Below are positions 1-5,456 of a DNA stretch of 6,305 nt, piece by piece. The first letter of the stretch is position 1, and each line of letters begins with the position of its first letter. The translations under genes were made by a program, and so were the position numbers. Under the pieces are notes generated by a model that worked only from the letters and a program-made list of their open reading frames with translations, did no database searches and had not been told where the DNA came from. The DNA is taken from assembly GCA_017547345.1 (NCBI GenBank), contig JAFYPY010000125.1, forward strand, positions 1 through 6,305, read 5' to 3'. Source of the stretch: Bacillota bacterium. GTDB taxonomy: Bacteria > Bacillota_A > Clostridia > Peptostreptococcales > Anaerovoracaceae.

Positions 1-1
1 A

Positions 2-583
2 GCTCCTGTAATTGTAGTTTTACTTGCGGCAATAATATTTAAGGAAAAAATAACTTTACAAAAACTTTTTTGTATGTTCTTTGCAATCCTTGGGTGCGTG
101 TTAGCTACCGGGTTATTGGAGCAGAGTGTGAGCGTTTCAGTCTATGGGGTCTTTGTAGGCGTAGGATCCGCATTGTTCTATGCTTTGTATAGTATTTTTT
201 CTAGAATTGCTACAAACAAAGGATACAGTACATACACGGTTATTTTTTATAGTGTAGTATTGATTAGCATTGTGATGATTCCTTTTGCAGACTTAAATAC
301 GGTTATAAACTTTGTAAGGGAGGACATGCTTAAAAACTCAGCATTTTTGTTATTTCACTCCACTTGTGCAACGGTGCTGCCTTATGTGTTTTTAACATTA
401 GGGGTAAAATATATCGAGGCAGGAAAAGCATCAATTTTGGCATCAGGCACAGAGCCTGTTGCGGCGGTATTGTTTGGATTAATATTTTATATAGAAATAC
501 CAACGCCTTTAATGATAGTAGGTCTTTTTGTGACTATTGTTGCACTGGCAATGCTATGTAGGCCGCAAAAAAATATTAAATAG
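2..583 (+). CDS. EamA/DMT-family transporter, C-terminal part (5' truncated by window edge)
   Basis: Probable inner-membrane metabolite exporter or permease of the drug/metabolite transporter superfamily (two tandem EamA repeats, normally about 300 residues and ten membrane helices). The frame is open from base 2, so the ATG at 74 is internal and not the start; about 193 residues are visible and roughly 100 N-terminal residues lie outside. Visible in order: the end of the first EamA repeat (hydrophobic run, then FKEKIT and a further helix ending LATG), a linker, and the whole second repeat, beginning VYGVFVGVGSALFYALYS. Near the C-terminus the segment GKASILASGTEPVAAVLFG matches the conserved EamA 'ASxxEPVxA' helix, followed by the usual acidic residue (IE) and a last helix with a short basic tail (RPQKNIK). 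The substrate cannot be predicted. The next gene starts 76 bases downstream with no terminator between, so some read-through is possible, although that gene has its own promoter-like sequence. Confidence 0.85.
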   Translation, partial: APVIVVLLAAIIFKEKITLQKLFCMFFAILGCVLATGLLEQSVSVSVYGVFVGVGSALFYALYSIFSRIATNKGYSTYTVIFYSVVLISIVMIPFADLNTVINFVREDMLKNSAFLLFHSTCATVLPYVFLTLGVKYIEAGKASILASGTEPVAAVLFGLIFYIEIPTPLMIVGLFVTIVALAMLCRPQKNIK

Positions 584-593
584 AAAAAAATCG

Positions 594-622
594 TACTTAT
601 ATCTAGGCAAAAGTGATATAAT
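594..622 (+). promoter_or_regulatory. Extended -10 promoter for the ligase gene
   Basis: A perfect TATAAT at 617-622 is preceded by TG one base upstream (614-615), giving a TGNTATAAT extended -10. The -35 position at 17-base spacing (594-599, TACTTA) is a poor match, as is common for extended -10 promoters. Transcription would start near 629, leaving a leader of about 30 bases with an AAGGGG ribosome binding site at 648-653, six bases before the ATG at 660. Predicted from sequence only. Confidence 0.5.
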
Positions 623-659
623 GAAAGAAATATGTACTCAATAAAATAAGGGGAAAAGT

Positions 660-1703
660 ATGAATAAAAAGACAATTGCAGTACTATTTGGAGGAAACTC
701 CTCTGAATATGGAATATCATTACTGTCAAGTTTTTCAGTGTTTGAGAATCTTGATTATGAAAAATATAATATCGTTCCAATCGGCATTACAAGAGATGGT
801 GAATGGTATCGTTATAGTGGAGACATCAACAAGATACCTAATGATACATGGCATGAATGCAAAGAGGACCTTACTCCTGTGGTAGTTTCGCAGAGTCCAA
901 GCGTCCATGGCTTGTTGGAACTAACTGATGACGGGATTAAGGAAACAAGGATTGATTTGGCCTTTCCTGTCCTTCATGGAAAAAATGGCGAAGATGGTAC
1001 GGTGCAGGGGCTATTTGCTCTTGCAGGGATCACTGTAATAGGTTGTGGCATGATGTCATCAGCTCTATGTATGGACAAAGACATGGCTCACAAGCTTGTT
1101 GAAATGGCTGGTGTTTCGGTGCCTAAGTCTGTTATGTTCACAGAAGACAAAAAAGCCTTAGCTAGTGAGTTAACTAAAGAGCTGACATACCCACTTTATG
1201 TGAAACCTGTTAATGGCGGTTCCTCTTATGGAATAAGCAAGATTAACGGAGTAGAAGAACTCGAAAAGGCTGTTGAACTAGCCCTTGAATACGACGACAA
1301 GGTTGTAGTGGAAGAAAACATCGACGGATTTGAAGTTGGCTGTGCAGTTATTGGAAACGAAGACCTAACTATAGGCAGGGTTGATGAAATCGAAATAGCA
1401 GGCGGCTTCTTTGACTTTGAAGAAAAGTATAATTCAACAGTCAACCACATTCACATGCCGGCGAGAATTGATGCAAAGACAGAAGAAAGAATTAAAAAAG
1501 AAGCAGCTACAATTTATAAGGCTTTAGCTTGCAGTGGATTTGCAAGAGTTGATATGTTCCTAACTCCAGAAGGAAAAATAGTGTTTAATGAGGTTAATAC
1601 AATCCCAGGATGCACGTCACATAGTAGATTCCCTAATATGCTAAAAGGTATCGGCATTTCATTTGCAGAAATGTTAGAAAGATTGATTCAGTTATATTGC
1701 TAG
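660..1703 (+). CDS. ddl: VanG-type D-alanine--D-alanine/D-serine ligase
   Basis: Cytoplasmic ATP-grasp ligase joining D-Ala to D-Ala or D-Ser for the peptidoglycan precursor; 347 residues, full length for the family. Seen: N-terminal FGGNSSEYGISL (10-21), where Glu16 fits the D-Ala1-contacting Glu; HGKNGEDG (106-113); MDKD (138-141); the ATP-grasp strand with Lys182 and the GGSSYGISK loop (186-194); omega-loop FFDFEEKY (250-257), the EKY form of Ddl and D-Ser ligases, not the His-containing VanA/VanB D-lactate form; and metal-binding NEVNTIPG (310-317). Segments such as PIGITRDGEWY, PVVVSQ, SALCMDKD, MPARIDA and TSHSRFPNM resemble, from memory, VanG more than housekeeping Ddl. Arg323 in TSHSRFP, where typical Ddl has Leu or Met, also favours D-Ser. 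The start is set by AAGGGG six bases upstream. Gly18 replaces the usual Glu of 'SxExEVSL'. No vanT, vanXY or vanRS is next to it, so D-Ala-D-Ala activity remains possible. Confidence 0.88.
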   Translation: MNKKTIAVLFGGNSSEYGISLLSSFSVFENLDYEKYNIVPIGITRDGEWYRYSGDINKIPNDTWHECKEDLTPVVVSQSPSVHGLLELTDDGIKETRIDLAFPVLHGKNGEDGTVQGLFALAGITVIGCGMMSSALCMDKDMAHKLVEMAGVSVPKSVMFTEDKKALASELTKELTYPLYVKPVNGGSSYGISKINGVEELEKAVELALEYDDKVVVEENIDGFEVGCAVIGNEDLTIGRVDEIEIAGGFFDFEEKYNSTVNHIHMPARIDAKTEERIKKEAATIYKALACSGFARVDMFLTPEGKIVFNEVNTIPGCTSHSRFPNMLKGIGISFAEMLERLIQLYC

Positions 1704-1718
1704 AAATATTTGATAAAA

Positions 1719-1749
1719 AAGGTTCGTTTATAACGAACCTTCTTTTTTT
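1719..1749. terminator. Bidirectional intrinsic terminator between converging ligase and dgoK genes
   Basis: A perfect 10-base inverted repeat (AAGGTTCGTT at 1719-1728, AACGAACCTT at 1732-1741) encloses a 3-base loop and is followed on the plus strand by C and seven T. On the minus strand the A-run at 1715-1720 gives the T-tract, so the same hairpin can end both transcripts. The stop codon of the minus-strand kinase gene (1728-1730) lies inside the hairpin, so the right arm encodes its last residues. Confidence 0.88.
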
Positions 1750-2672
1750 GCATATTCATAGATTTTTACCATACCGATAGCGGTTGCAACATCAGAAACA
1801 TCATCCGGAACTGAAACAACTTCTACGTTGCCGTATTCTTTTATTAAATAGCACATAGGATCTCTTAACTGTGCCTTACCACCAATTACTACTTTTTTCG
1901 CCTTGGAATTGATGATGTTTTCGATTTCGTCACACAAAACCACACCCTTAAAGAAACTGCAAAGCTGGTCCTTTGTCCCGCTGAAGAAATTAGCAAGAAT
2001 TCTAACTTTGAAAAAAGCAGCGTTTACGCCGTGTTCTTTTGCATAAAGATATCCCTTTTTGAGGAAATCATAGCTGATTTCCGAATCACTAGCCAAATCT
2101 ATGCTCTGATTGAGAATAGTATTTGCGGAAATGGAACTCATGAGTTCTCCTGTTAATTCAGTGGAAAATCTACATATGCGACCAAAATCATCGGTATATA
2201 TAAGCTTTGAGTGTGAACCCGGCAATACATAAAGGCAATTGGCTTCGATGGTGTTAGACAACCCTAAAAGTTCTGTTTCTTCGCCTCTCATAACGTCGGT
2301 GTATTCAAAATCTTCCCCATAAGATTTGACACCCGTTATGAAAACAAAGGGTAAATCACATATTTCTGGAAAAGTTGTCATATGTAAGCTCGATGCCAAT
2401 TCTTTTATCCCACAAGGGACGCTTATGTGAGGAAGACTACAAAGGCCAAGTTCAGAGGTTATCATTCCGCAGGATATTACACATTCGATATCATCGAACT
2501 TATCTAAAATTTCTCCAATACCTTCTTTAAGGGTACGGGTGAGAATGGTCGAATCGGTTTTGACATTACTTATACCTACTTTGTATTTTGATGTGTAGGC
2601 GATAGAACCACTAGAAATAAGGTTAATTCTAGTGTTGGTGGTGCCCATATCGACTGTTATATATTTACTCAT
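1728..2672 (-). CDS. dgoK: 2-dehydro-3-deoxygalactonokinase (DgoK family)
   Basis: Cytoplasmic sugar-acid kinase that uses ATP to phosphorylate 2-keto-3-deoxygalactonate at C6, the step before aldol cleavage in the De Ley-Doudoroff galactonate pathway. It has 314 residues, slightly longer than E. coli DgoK (about 290). Family signatures in order: N-terminal phosphate loop VDMGTTNTR (7-15) of the ASKHA fold, CGMITSELG (68-76), LPHISVPCG (80-88), MRGEETELLG (128-137), LPGSHSKLI (150-158) and the second glycine motif FSTELTGEL (169-177). The C-terminus holds a short VVIGGKAQL strand as in other members. Its ATG overlaps the last 8 bases of the aldolase gene upstream (ATGAGTAA), with no strong Shine-Dalgarno, so translation is probably coupled. 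The neighbouring aldolase supports the assignment; galactonate versus a related deoxy-keto acid as true substrate is inferred. The stop lies in the terminator hairpin. Confidence 0.88.
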   Translation of the reverse strand: MSKYITVDMGTTNTRINLISSGSIAYTSKYKVGISNVKTDSTILTRTLKEGIGEILDKFDDIECVISCGMITSELGLCSLPHISVPCGIKELASSLHMTTFPEICDLPFVFITGVKSYGEDFEYTDVMRGEETELLGLSNTIEANCLYVLPGSHSKLIYTDDFGRICRFSTELTGELMSSISANTILNQSIDLASDSEISYDFLKKGYLYAKEHGVNAAFFKVRILANFFSGTKDQLCSFFKGVVLCDEIENIINSKAKKVVIGGKAQLRDPMCYLIKEYGNVEVVSVPDDVSDVATAIGMVKIYEYAKKEGSL

Positions 2673-3312
2673 CTTTTATCACCGCCACATATTCTTTTGC
2701 AAGAGCAGTTATGCCTTCGAAATCGTTTTCCTCAATCATCTTTTTGTTAGTGATATTTGTGCCAATCCCAAAACCACAGACTCCAGCCTCTAGAAACTTA
2801 TTCATATTTGAAATATCAACTCCGCCGACAGCCAAAAGCGGTATATGGGAAAGTGGTGCTTTGATTGCCTTGACATAATCTGGCCCCATCTGTGTGATAG
2901 GAAAAAGTTTCACAAAGTCGGCACCGGCCTTATATGCTTGTTTGATTTCGCTAGCGGTAAAGGCGCCAGGGATGGATATGAGGTCCATCTCTTTTGTCTT
3001 TTTGATGACATCAATATCTGCATCTGGAGAAATTATGAATTTCCCGCCAGCGGCCTTTGTAAGTAGTACCTGTTCCTCTGTTAGCACAGTTCCCGCGCCT
3101 ATGTGCATTTTGTCTCCGAAATGTTCTACGAGGGACTTGATGTTTGAAGCGGTTTCGCTGTCGGAAACCTTGCCATCTGCGCTGTAGGTTATTTCGAGAA
3201 ATCTTATGCCGCCGTCGTAGACAGCCTGAGCCAGGGGAATAAGTTTATCACTCTGTACACCTCTGACAATTACAATGAGTTTTTCTCTTAAAAGGTCATC
3301 TTTGATATTCAT
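2665..3312 (-). CDS. eda: KDPG/KDPGal aldolase (2-dehydro-3-deoxy-6-phospho-gluconate/galactonate aldolase)
   Basis: Class I TIM-barrel aldolase of the Eda/DgoA family, splitting 2-keto-3-deoxy-6-phospho sugar acids into pyruvate and glyceraldehyde-3-phosphate in the cytoplasm; 215 residues, the normal length. Seen: IVRG at 15-18; LEITYSA (39-45), with Glu40 matching the catalytic Glu; GAGTVL (72-77); the SPDAD segment (95-99); PGAFTASE (115-122); Schiff-base Lys135 in FVKLFP (133-138); and the phosphate-binding glycine segments AVGGV (161-165) and GFGIGTN (180-186). A strong GGAGGT (3321-3326) lies 8 bases before the ATG and fixes the start. It is the first gene of a two-gene unit with dgoK, whose ATG overlaps its stop. 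Because its partner is DgoK, the substrate is probably the galacto isomer (a DgoA role), but the sequence alone cannot separate KDPG from KDPGal. The tRNA-Arg gene is only 47 bases upstream on the same strand. Confidence 0.92.
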   Translation of the reverse strand: MNIKDDLLREKLIVIVRGVQSDKLIPLAQAVYDGGIRFLEITYSADGKVSDSETASNIKSLVEHFGDKMHIGAGTVLTEEQVLLTKAAGGKFIISPDADIDVIKKTKEMDLISIPGAFTASEIKQAYKAGADFVKLFPITQMGPDYVKAIKAPLSHIPLLAVGGVDISNMNKFLEAGVCGFGIGTNITNKKMIEENDFEGITALAKEYVAVIKDE

Positions 3313-3359
3313 CTTAACTTACCTCCACAATTTTAACTAGTCAATACTATAAGATGTTT

Positions 3360-3434
3360 TGGTATCCCCGGGCGGAATCGAACCGCCAACGACGCTTTAG
3401 GAGAGCATTGTTATATCCGTTTAACTACGAGGAC
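3360..3434 (-). tRNA. tRNA-Arg (anticodon CCU)
   Basis: On the minus strand 75 bases fold as a canonical tRNA including an encoded CCA end. Acceptor stem GTCCTCG pairs with CGGGGAT (two G-U pairs), then discriminator A and CCA. The D stem is GTTA/TAAC. The anticodon stem is ATGCT/AGCGT with loop CTCCTAA, so the anticodon is CCU, reading AGG (Arg). The variable loop is four bases (CGTT). The T arm is a perfect GGCGG/CCGCC stem with loop TTCGATT. The 5' end is at 3434; the mature body without CCA ends at 3363. No terminator is visible before the aldolase gene 47 bases downstream. Confidence 0.95.
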
Positions 3435-3472
3435 ATATTATGTATTTGAACTTCTAAAAAAGGCTCATTACT

Positions 3473-3481
3473 ATAATACCA
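3473..3481 (-). promoter_or_regulatory. Possible extended -10 promoter for tRNA-Arg (and the genes after it)
   Basis: Read on the minus strand, TGGTATTAT is an extended -10 (TG, one base, then TATTAT, 5 of 6 to consensus). No good -35 is found at normal spacing. Transcription would begin near 3466, about 30 bases before the tRNA 5' end. Weak prediction, but I see no better candidate in this interval. Confidence 0.35.
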
Positions 3482-3509
3482 TTTAATAGCAAAAAAATGT
3501 ACATAATTA

Positions 3510-3538
3510 TTGTTATTTGTATACATTTGTTGTATACT
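3510..3538 (+). promoter_or_regulatory. Sigma-A promoter for the CoA-transferase gene
   Basis: A -35 TTGTTA (3510-3515, 4 of 6) and a -10 TATACT (3533-3538, 5 of 6) are separated by exactly 17 bases. The start site would be near 3545, giving a leader of about 55 bases that ends in a GGGGAG ribosome binding site (3588-3593), seven bases before the ATG. The -10 overlaps one copy of a repeated TTGTATAC motif, so the promoter may be regulated. Confidence 0.55.
3517..3537. repeat. Tandem TTGTATAC motifs overlapping the CoA-transferase promoter (possible operator)
   Basis: TTGTATAC occurs at 3517-3524 and again at 3530-3537, 13 bases apart. The first copy lies in the perfect palindrome TGTATACA (3518-3525). 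A second palindrome, ATGTACAT, lies at 3497-3504. The copies cover the spacer and -10 of the promoter, where a repressor would act. A GT-AC half-site arrangement is typical of several repressor families, including GntR, but no regulator is encoded here. In AT-rich DNA such motifs can also arise by chance. Confidence 0.3.
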
Positions 3539-3600
3539 TATAAAGTATTGTTAAAAAGGTAACAAAATAAGCCTAATTAATTATAATGGGGAGATAAAAG

Positions 3601-4956
3601 ATGTATAAAGTATCACAATTAGAAGCTGAGTTCAAGAAGAAACTCATCACTGCCGAAGACGCAGCTGCAATGGTTAAGCCAGGAGATCGTTTACACTTTG
3701 GTACAGGTTGTGGCGCAATCGTTGACCTAGACAAGGCTATCGCAAAGAGAGCTGACGAATTAAAGGATGTAACTGTTTTAAGTACAGTTTCTATCCGTAA
3801 GGGTCCTTTTGAGACTTACAAAGCTACAGAAAGTAATGAACAGGTAAGATTCTACTCTGCACATTTCAGTGGTAACGACAGAAATATGTCCAAAGATGGT
3901 CGTTGTTGGTATATTCCAATGTTATTCTGTGAACTACCTTTCTTATGGACAAACAACAAGAACGATATCGATATTGCAATGTTCCAGGTTGCTCCAATGG
4001 ATGCATTTGGTAACTTTAACTTAGGACCACAGGTTGCTGACATGTGGGGTGTTATCAGGGCTGCAAAGAAGATTATCGTAGAAGTTAACGAAAATATGCC
4101 AGTTGCACATGGATATCAGACAAGCATCAACATTGCTAATGTTGACCACGTAGTAATTGGAAGCAACACACCTCTTGCAGAATTACCTGCAAAGGAAGCA
4201 TCAGAAATCGATAAGTTAATTGCTGGACACGTTGTTGAAAAAATTCAGGACAACAGCACATTACAGTTAGGTATCGGAAGCTTACCAAACTGCATTGGTG
4301 CTATGATTGCTGAATCTGATATCAAAAATGTAAATGGTCACACAGAAATGCTAACAGATGCCTATGTTGACCTATTTGAAGCAGGCAAATTAACTGGTGA
4401 TAAGCCTATCGATAGAGACAAAATCGTTTATACTTTCGCAGGCGGTACACAGAAATTATATGATTTCATCGATCACAATCCAATCTGTGCAGCGGCTCCA
4501 GTAGACTATGTAAACTTAGTAGAAACAGTTGCTAAGATTGATAACTTTGTATCCGTAAACAGCTGTATTGCTGTTGACTTATATGGACAGGTTTGTTCCG
4601 AATCCGCAGGTTATCAGCAGATTTCAGGTACTGGTGGTCAGCTAGACTTCGTACTTGGCGCATTCCAGTCCAAGGGTGGACAGAGCTTCTTATGCACTCC
4701 TTCTTCAAGAGTTAATAAGAATGGCGAATTAGAATCCTTGATTTCAGCAGGTCTTGCACCTGGTTCCATCGTGACTACACCAAGAATGGCTACTAACTAC
4801 ATCGTAACAGAATACGGTGCAGCCAACTTAAAGGGTAAGTCCACATGGGAAAGAGCTGAAAGACTTATCGAAATCGCACACCCTCAGTTTAGAGATCAGC
4901 TAATCAAAGACGCTGAAAAGATGGGTATTTGGAAGAACACATCCAAACTATTATAA
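3601..4956 (+). CDS. Butyryl-CoA:acetate-type CoA-transferase (acetyl-CoA hydrolase/transferase family)
   Basis: Cytoplasmic class I CoA-transferase moving CoA between acyl-CoA and a free acid through a glutamyl-CoA thioester; 451 residues, normal for the But/4-hydroxybutyrate CoA-transferase group (about 440-450). Seen: an N-terminal domain with AMFQVAPMDAFGNFNLGP and IIVEVNENMP; the glycine-rich LGIGSLPN (223-230); HTEM with Glu249, aligning with the active-site Glu of clostridial 4-hydroxybutyrate CoA-transferase; the CoA-contact loop GGQLDF (345-350); and the C-terminal VTEYGAANLKG, followed by IAHPQFRDQLI. From memory these match Roseburia-type butyryl-CoA:acetate transferase closely, making the last step of butyrate formation the first guess; 4-hydroxybutyrate, propionate or other short acids are possible. 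It is monocistronic, with its own promoter, GGGGAG site and terminator. Codons look biased (many ATC, GAC, AAG, GGT, TTA) compared with neighbours, suggesting high expression. Confidence 0.82.
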   Translation: MYKVSQLEAEFKKKLITAEDAAAMVKPGDRLHFGTGCGAIVDLDKAIAKRADELKDVTVLSTVSIRKGPFETYKATESNEQVRFYSAHFSGNDRNMSKDGRCWYIPMLFCELPFLWTNNKNDIDIAMFQVAPMDAFGNFNLGPQVADMWGVIRAAKKIIVEVNENMPVAHGYQTSINIANVDHVVIGSNTPLAELPAKEASEIDKLIAGHVVEKIQDNSTLQLGIGSLPNCIGAMIAESDIKNVNGHTEMLTDAYVDLFEAGKLTGDKPIDRDKIVYTFAGGTQKLYDFIDHNPICAAAPVDYVNLVETVAKIDNFVSVNSCIAVDLYGQVCSESAGYQQISGTGGQLDFVLGAFQSKGGQSFLCTPSSRVNKNGELESLISAGLAPGSIVTTPRMATNYIVTEYGAANLKGKSTWERAERLIEIAHPQFRDQLIKDAEKMGIWKNTSKLL

Positions 4957-4976
4957 TTTAATTATTGTATAAAGTT

Positions 4977-5013
4977 AAAAGGCTACCTAACTATGATGAG
5001 GTAGCCTTTTTTT
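4977..5013. terminator. Intrinsic terminator after the CoA-transferase gene
   Basis: The inverted repeat GGCTACCT (4981-4988) / AGGTAGCC (4999-5006) with a 10-base loop is followed by seven T (5007-5013). AAAA at 4977-4980 precedes it, so on the minus strand the hairpin is followed by TTTT and could also stop the converging thioredoxin transcript, which ends at 5038. Confidence 0.9.
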
Positions 5014-5037
5014 AGTATGATAAGTAAAATTGATAAT

Positions 5038-5337
5038 TTATAAAAGAGATAAAATATCTTCTTTTGAAACTAGACCGATGGATTTATTTACGATTTCCCC
5101 ATCCTTAAAAACTATTAGAGTTGGTATGCTCATAACTCCGTGACGGATAGAAAGTTCCCCTTCATCGTCTACATTGATTTTGCCTATTTTAATGTCAGGT
5201 CTTTCTGCAGCAACCTCGTCTAAAATAGGAGAGAGCATTTTGCAAGGCATACACCAAGTTGCCCAAAAATCTACTAAAACAGTTCCTTTTGCCTGTAATA
5301 CTTCGTTTTCAAAATTATCTTTAGTGATTGTAATCAT
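5038..5337 (-). CDS. trxA: Thioredoxin with non-canonical WCMPC active site
   Basis: Small cytoplasmic thiol-disulfide oxidoreductase of the thioredoxin fold; 99 residues with the chosen start, slightly shorter than E. coli TrxA (about 109). Seen: the buried Asp23 in VDFWA (22-26), the redox motif WCMPC with Cys29 and Cys32, Lys33 after it, the cis-proline segment SIPT (Pro72) and the FKDGE turn (77-81). The second motif position is Met instead of the usual Gly (WCGPC), which probably shifts redox potential or partner choice. The start is the ATG at 5337, because GGAGGT lies seven bases before it; an in-frame TTG at 5352 would begin within that ribosome binding site. The protein has no signal peptide. 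No thioredoxin reductase gene is adjacent. It is transcribed away from the RND gene and converges on the CoA-transferase gene. Confidence 0.93.
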   Translation of the reverse strand: MITITKDNFENEVLQAKGTVLVDFWATWCMPCKMLSPILDEVAAERPDIKIGKINVDDEGELSIRHGVMSIPTLIVFKDGEIVNKSIGLVSKEDILSLL

Positions 5338-5344
5338 AGAAAAC

Positions 5345-5350
5345 ACCTCC
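5345..5350 (-). promoter_or_regulatory. Ribosome binding site that decides the thioredoxin start
   Basis: On the minus strand GGAGGT, a full Shine-Dalgarno match, ends seven bases before the ATG at 5337. It excludes the upstream in-frame TTG at 5352, which has no ribosome binding site of its own and would place GGAGGT inside the coding region. Confidence 0.85.
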
Positions 5351-5368
5351 AAAACTTTAATTTATAAC

Positions 5369-5374
5369 ATTATA
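5369..5374 (-). promoter_or_regulatory. Probable -10 box for the thioredoxin gene
   Basis: A perfect TATAAT on the minus strand, 32 bases before the thioredoxin start codon. The sequence at -35 distance (around 5392-5397, TTTTAA) is weak. Placement and orientation fit, but the AT-rich context lowers certainty. Confidence 0.4.
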
Positions 5375-5417
5375 CCCACAATTTGCATTGATTAAAATAG
5401 TATGTCATAAATATTTA

Positions 5418-5426
5418 TGCTATAAT
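5418..5426 (+). promoter_or_regulatory. Extended -10 promoter for the RND transporter gene
   Basis: TGCTATAAT is a perfect extended -10 element (TG at 5418-5419, TATAAT at 5421-5426). No strong -35 is seen. Transcription would start near 5433, just before the AGGGGG ribosome binding site at 5444-5449. With the thioredoxin promoter it forms a compact divergent promoter region of about 120 bases. Confidence 0.5.
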
Positions 5427-5456
5427 AAAATTTACACTAGAATAGGGGGACTATAA

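Noticed and set aside
487..780. Open frame of 97 codons on the minus strand across the transporter/ligase junction
   Set aside because: It is antisense to two well-supported genes, covers the ligase promoter and encodes a Phe/Ile/Tyr-rich protein with no recognisable family.
2894..3187. Plus-strand open frame of 97 codons inside the aldolase gene
   Set aside because: It is an antisense shadow of a conserved aldolase, without a ribosome binding site or family resemblance.
3360..3434. tRNA-Arg as an integration site for a mobile element
   Set aside because: No integrase, no duplicated tRNA 3' end and no change to foreign gene content is seen on either side; the neighbours are metabolic genes.
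3582..3587. TATAAT just before the CoA-transferase ATG as a -10 box
   Set aside because: It abuts the ribosome binding site; transcription from it would begin downstream of or within that site, so the promoter at 3510-3538 is preferred.
5338..5352. Upstream in-frame TTG start for thioredoxin, giving 104 residues
   Set aside because: The TTG falls beside the GGAGGT that serves the ATG at 5337 and has no ribosome binding site of its own; the five extra residues do not resemble thioredoxin.
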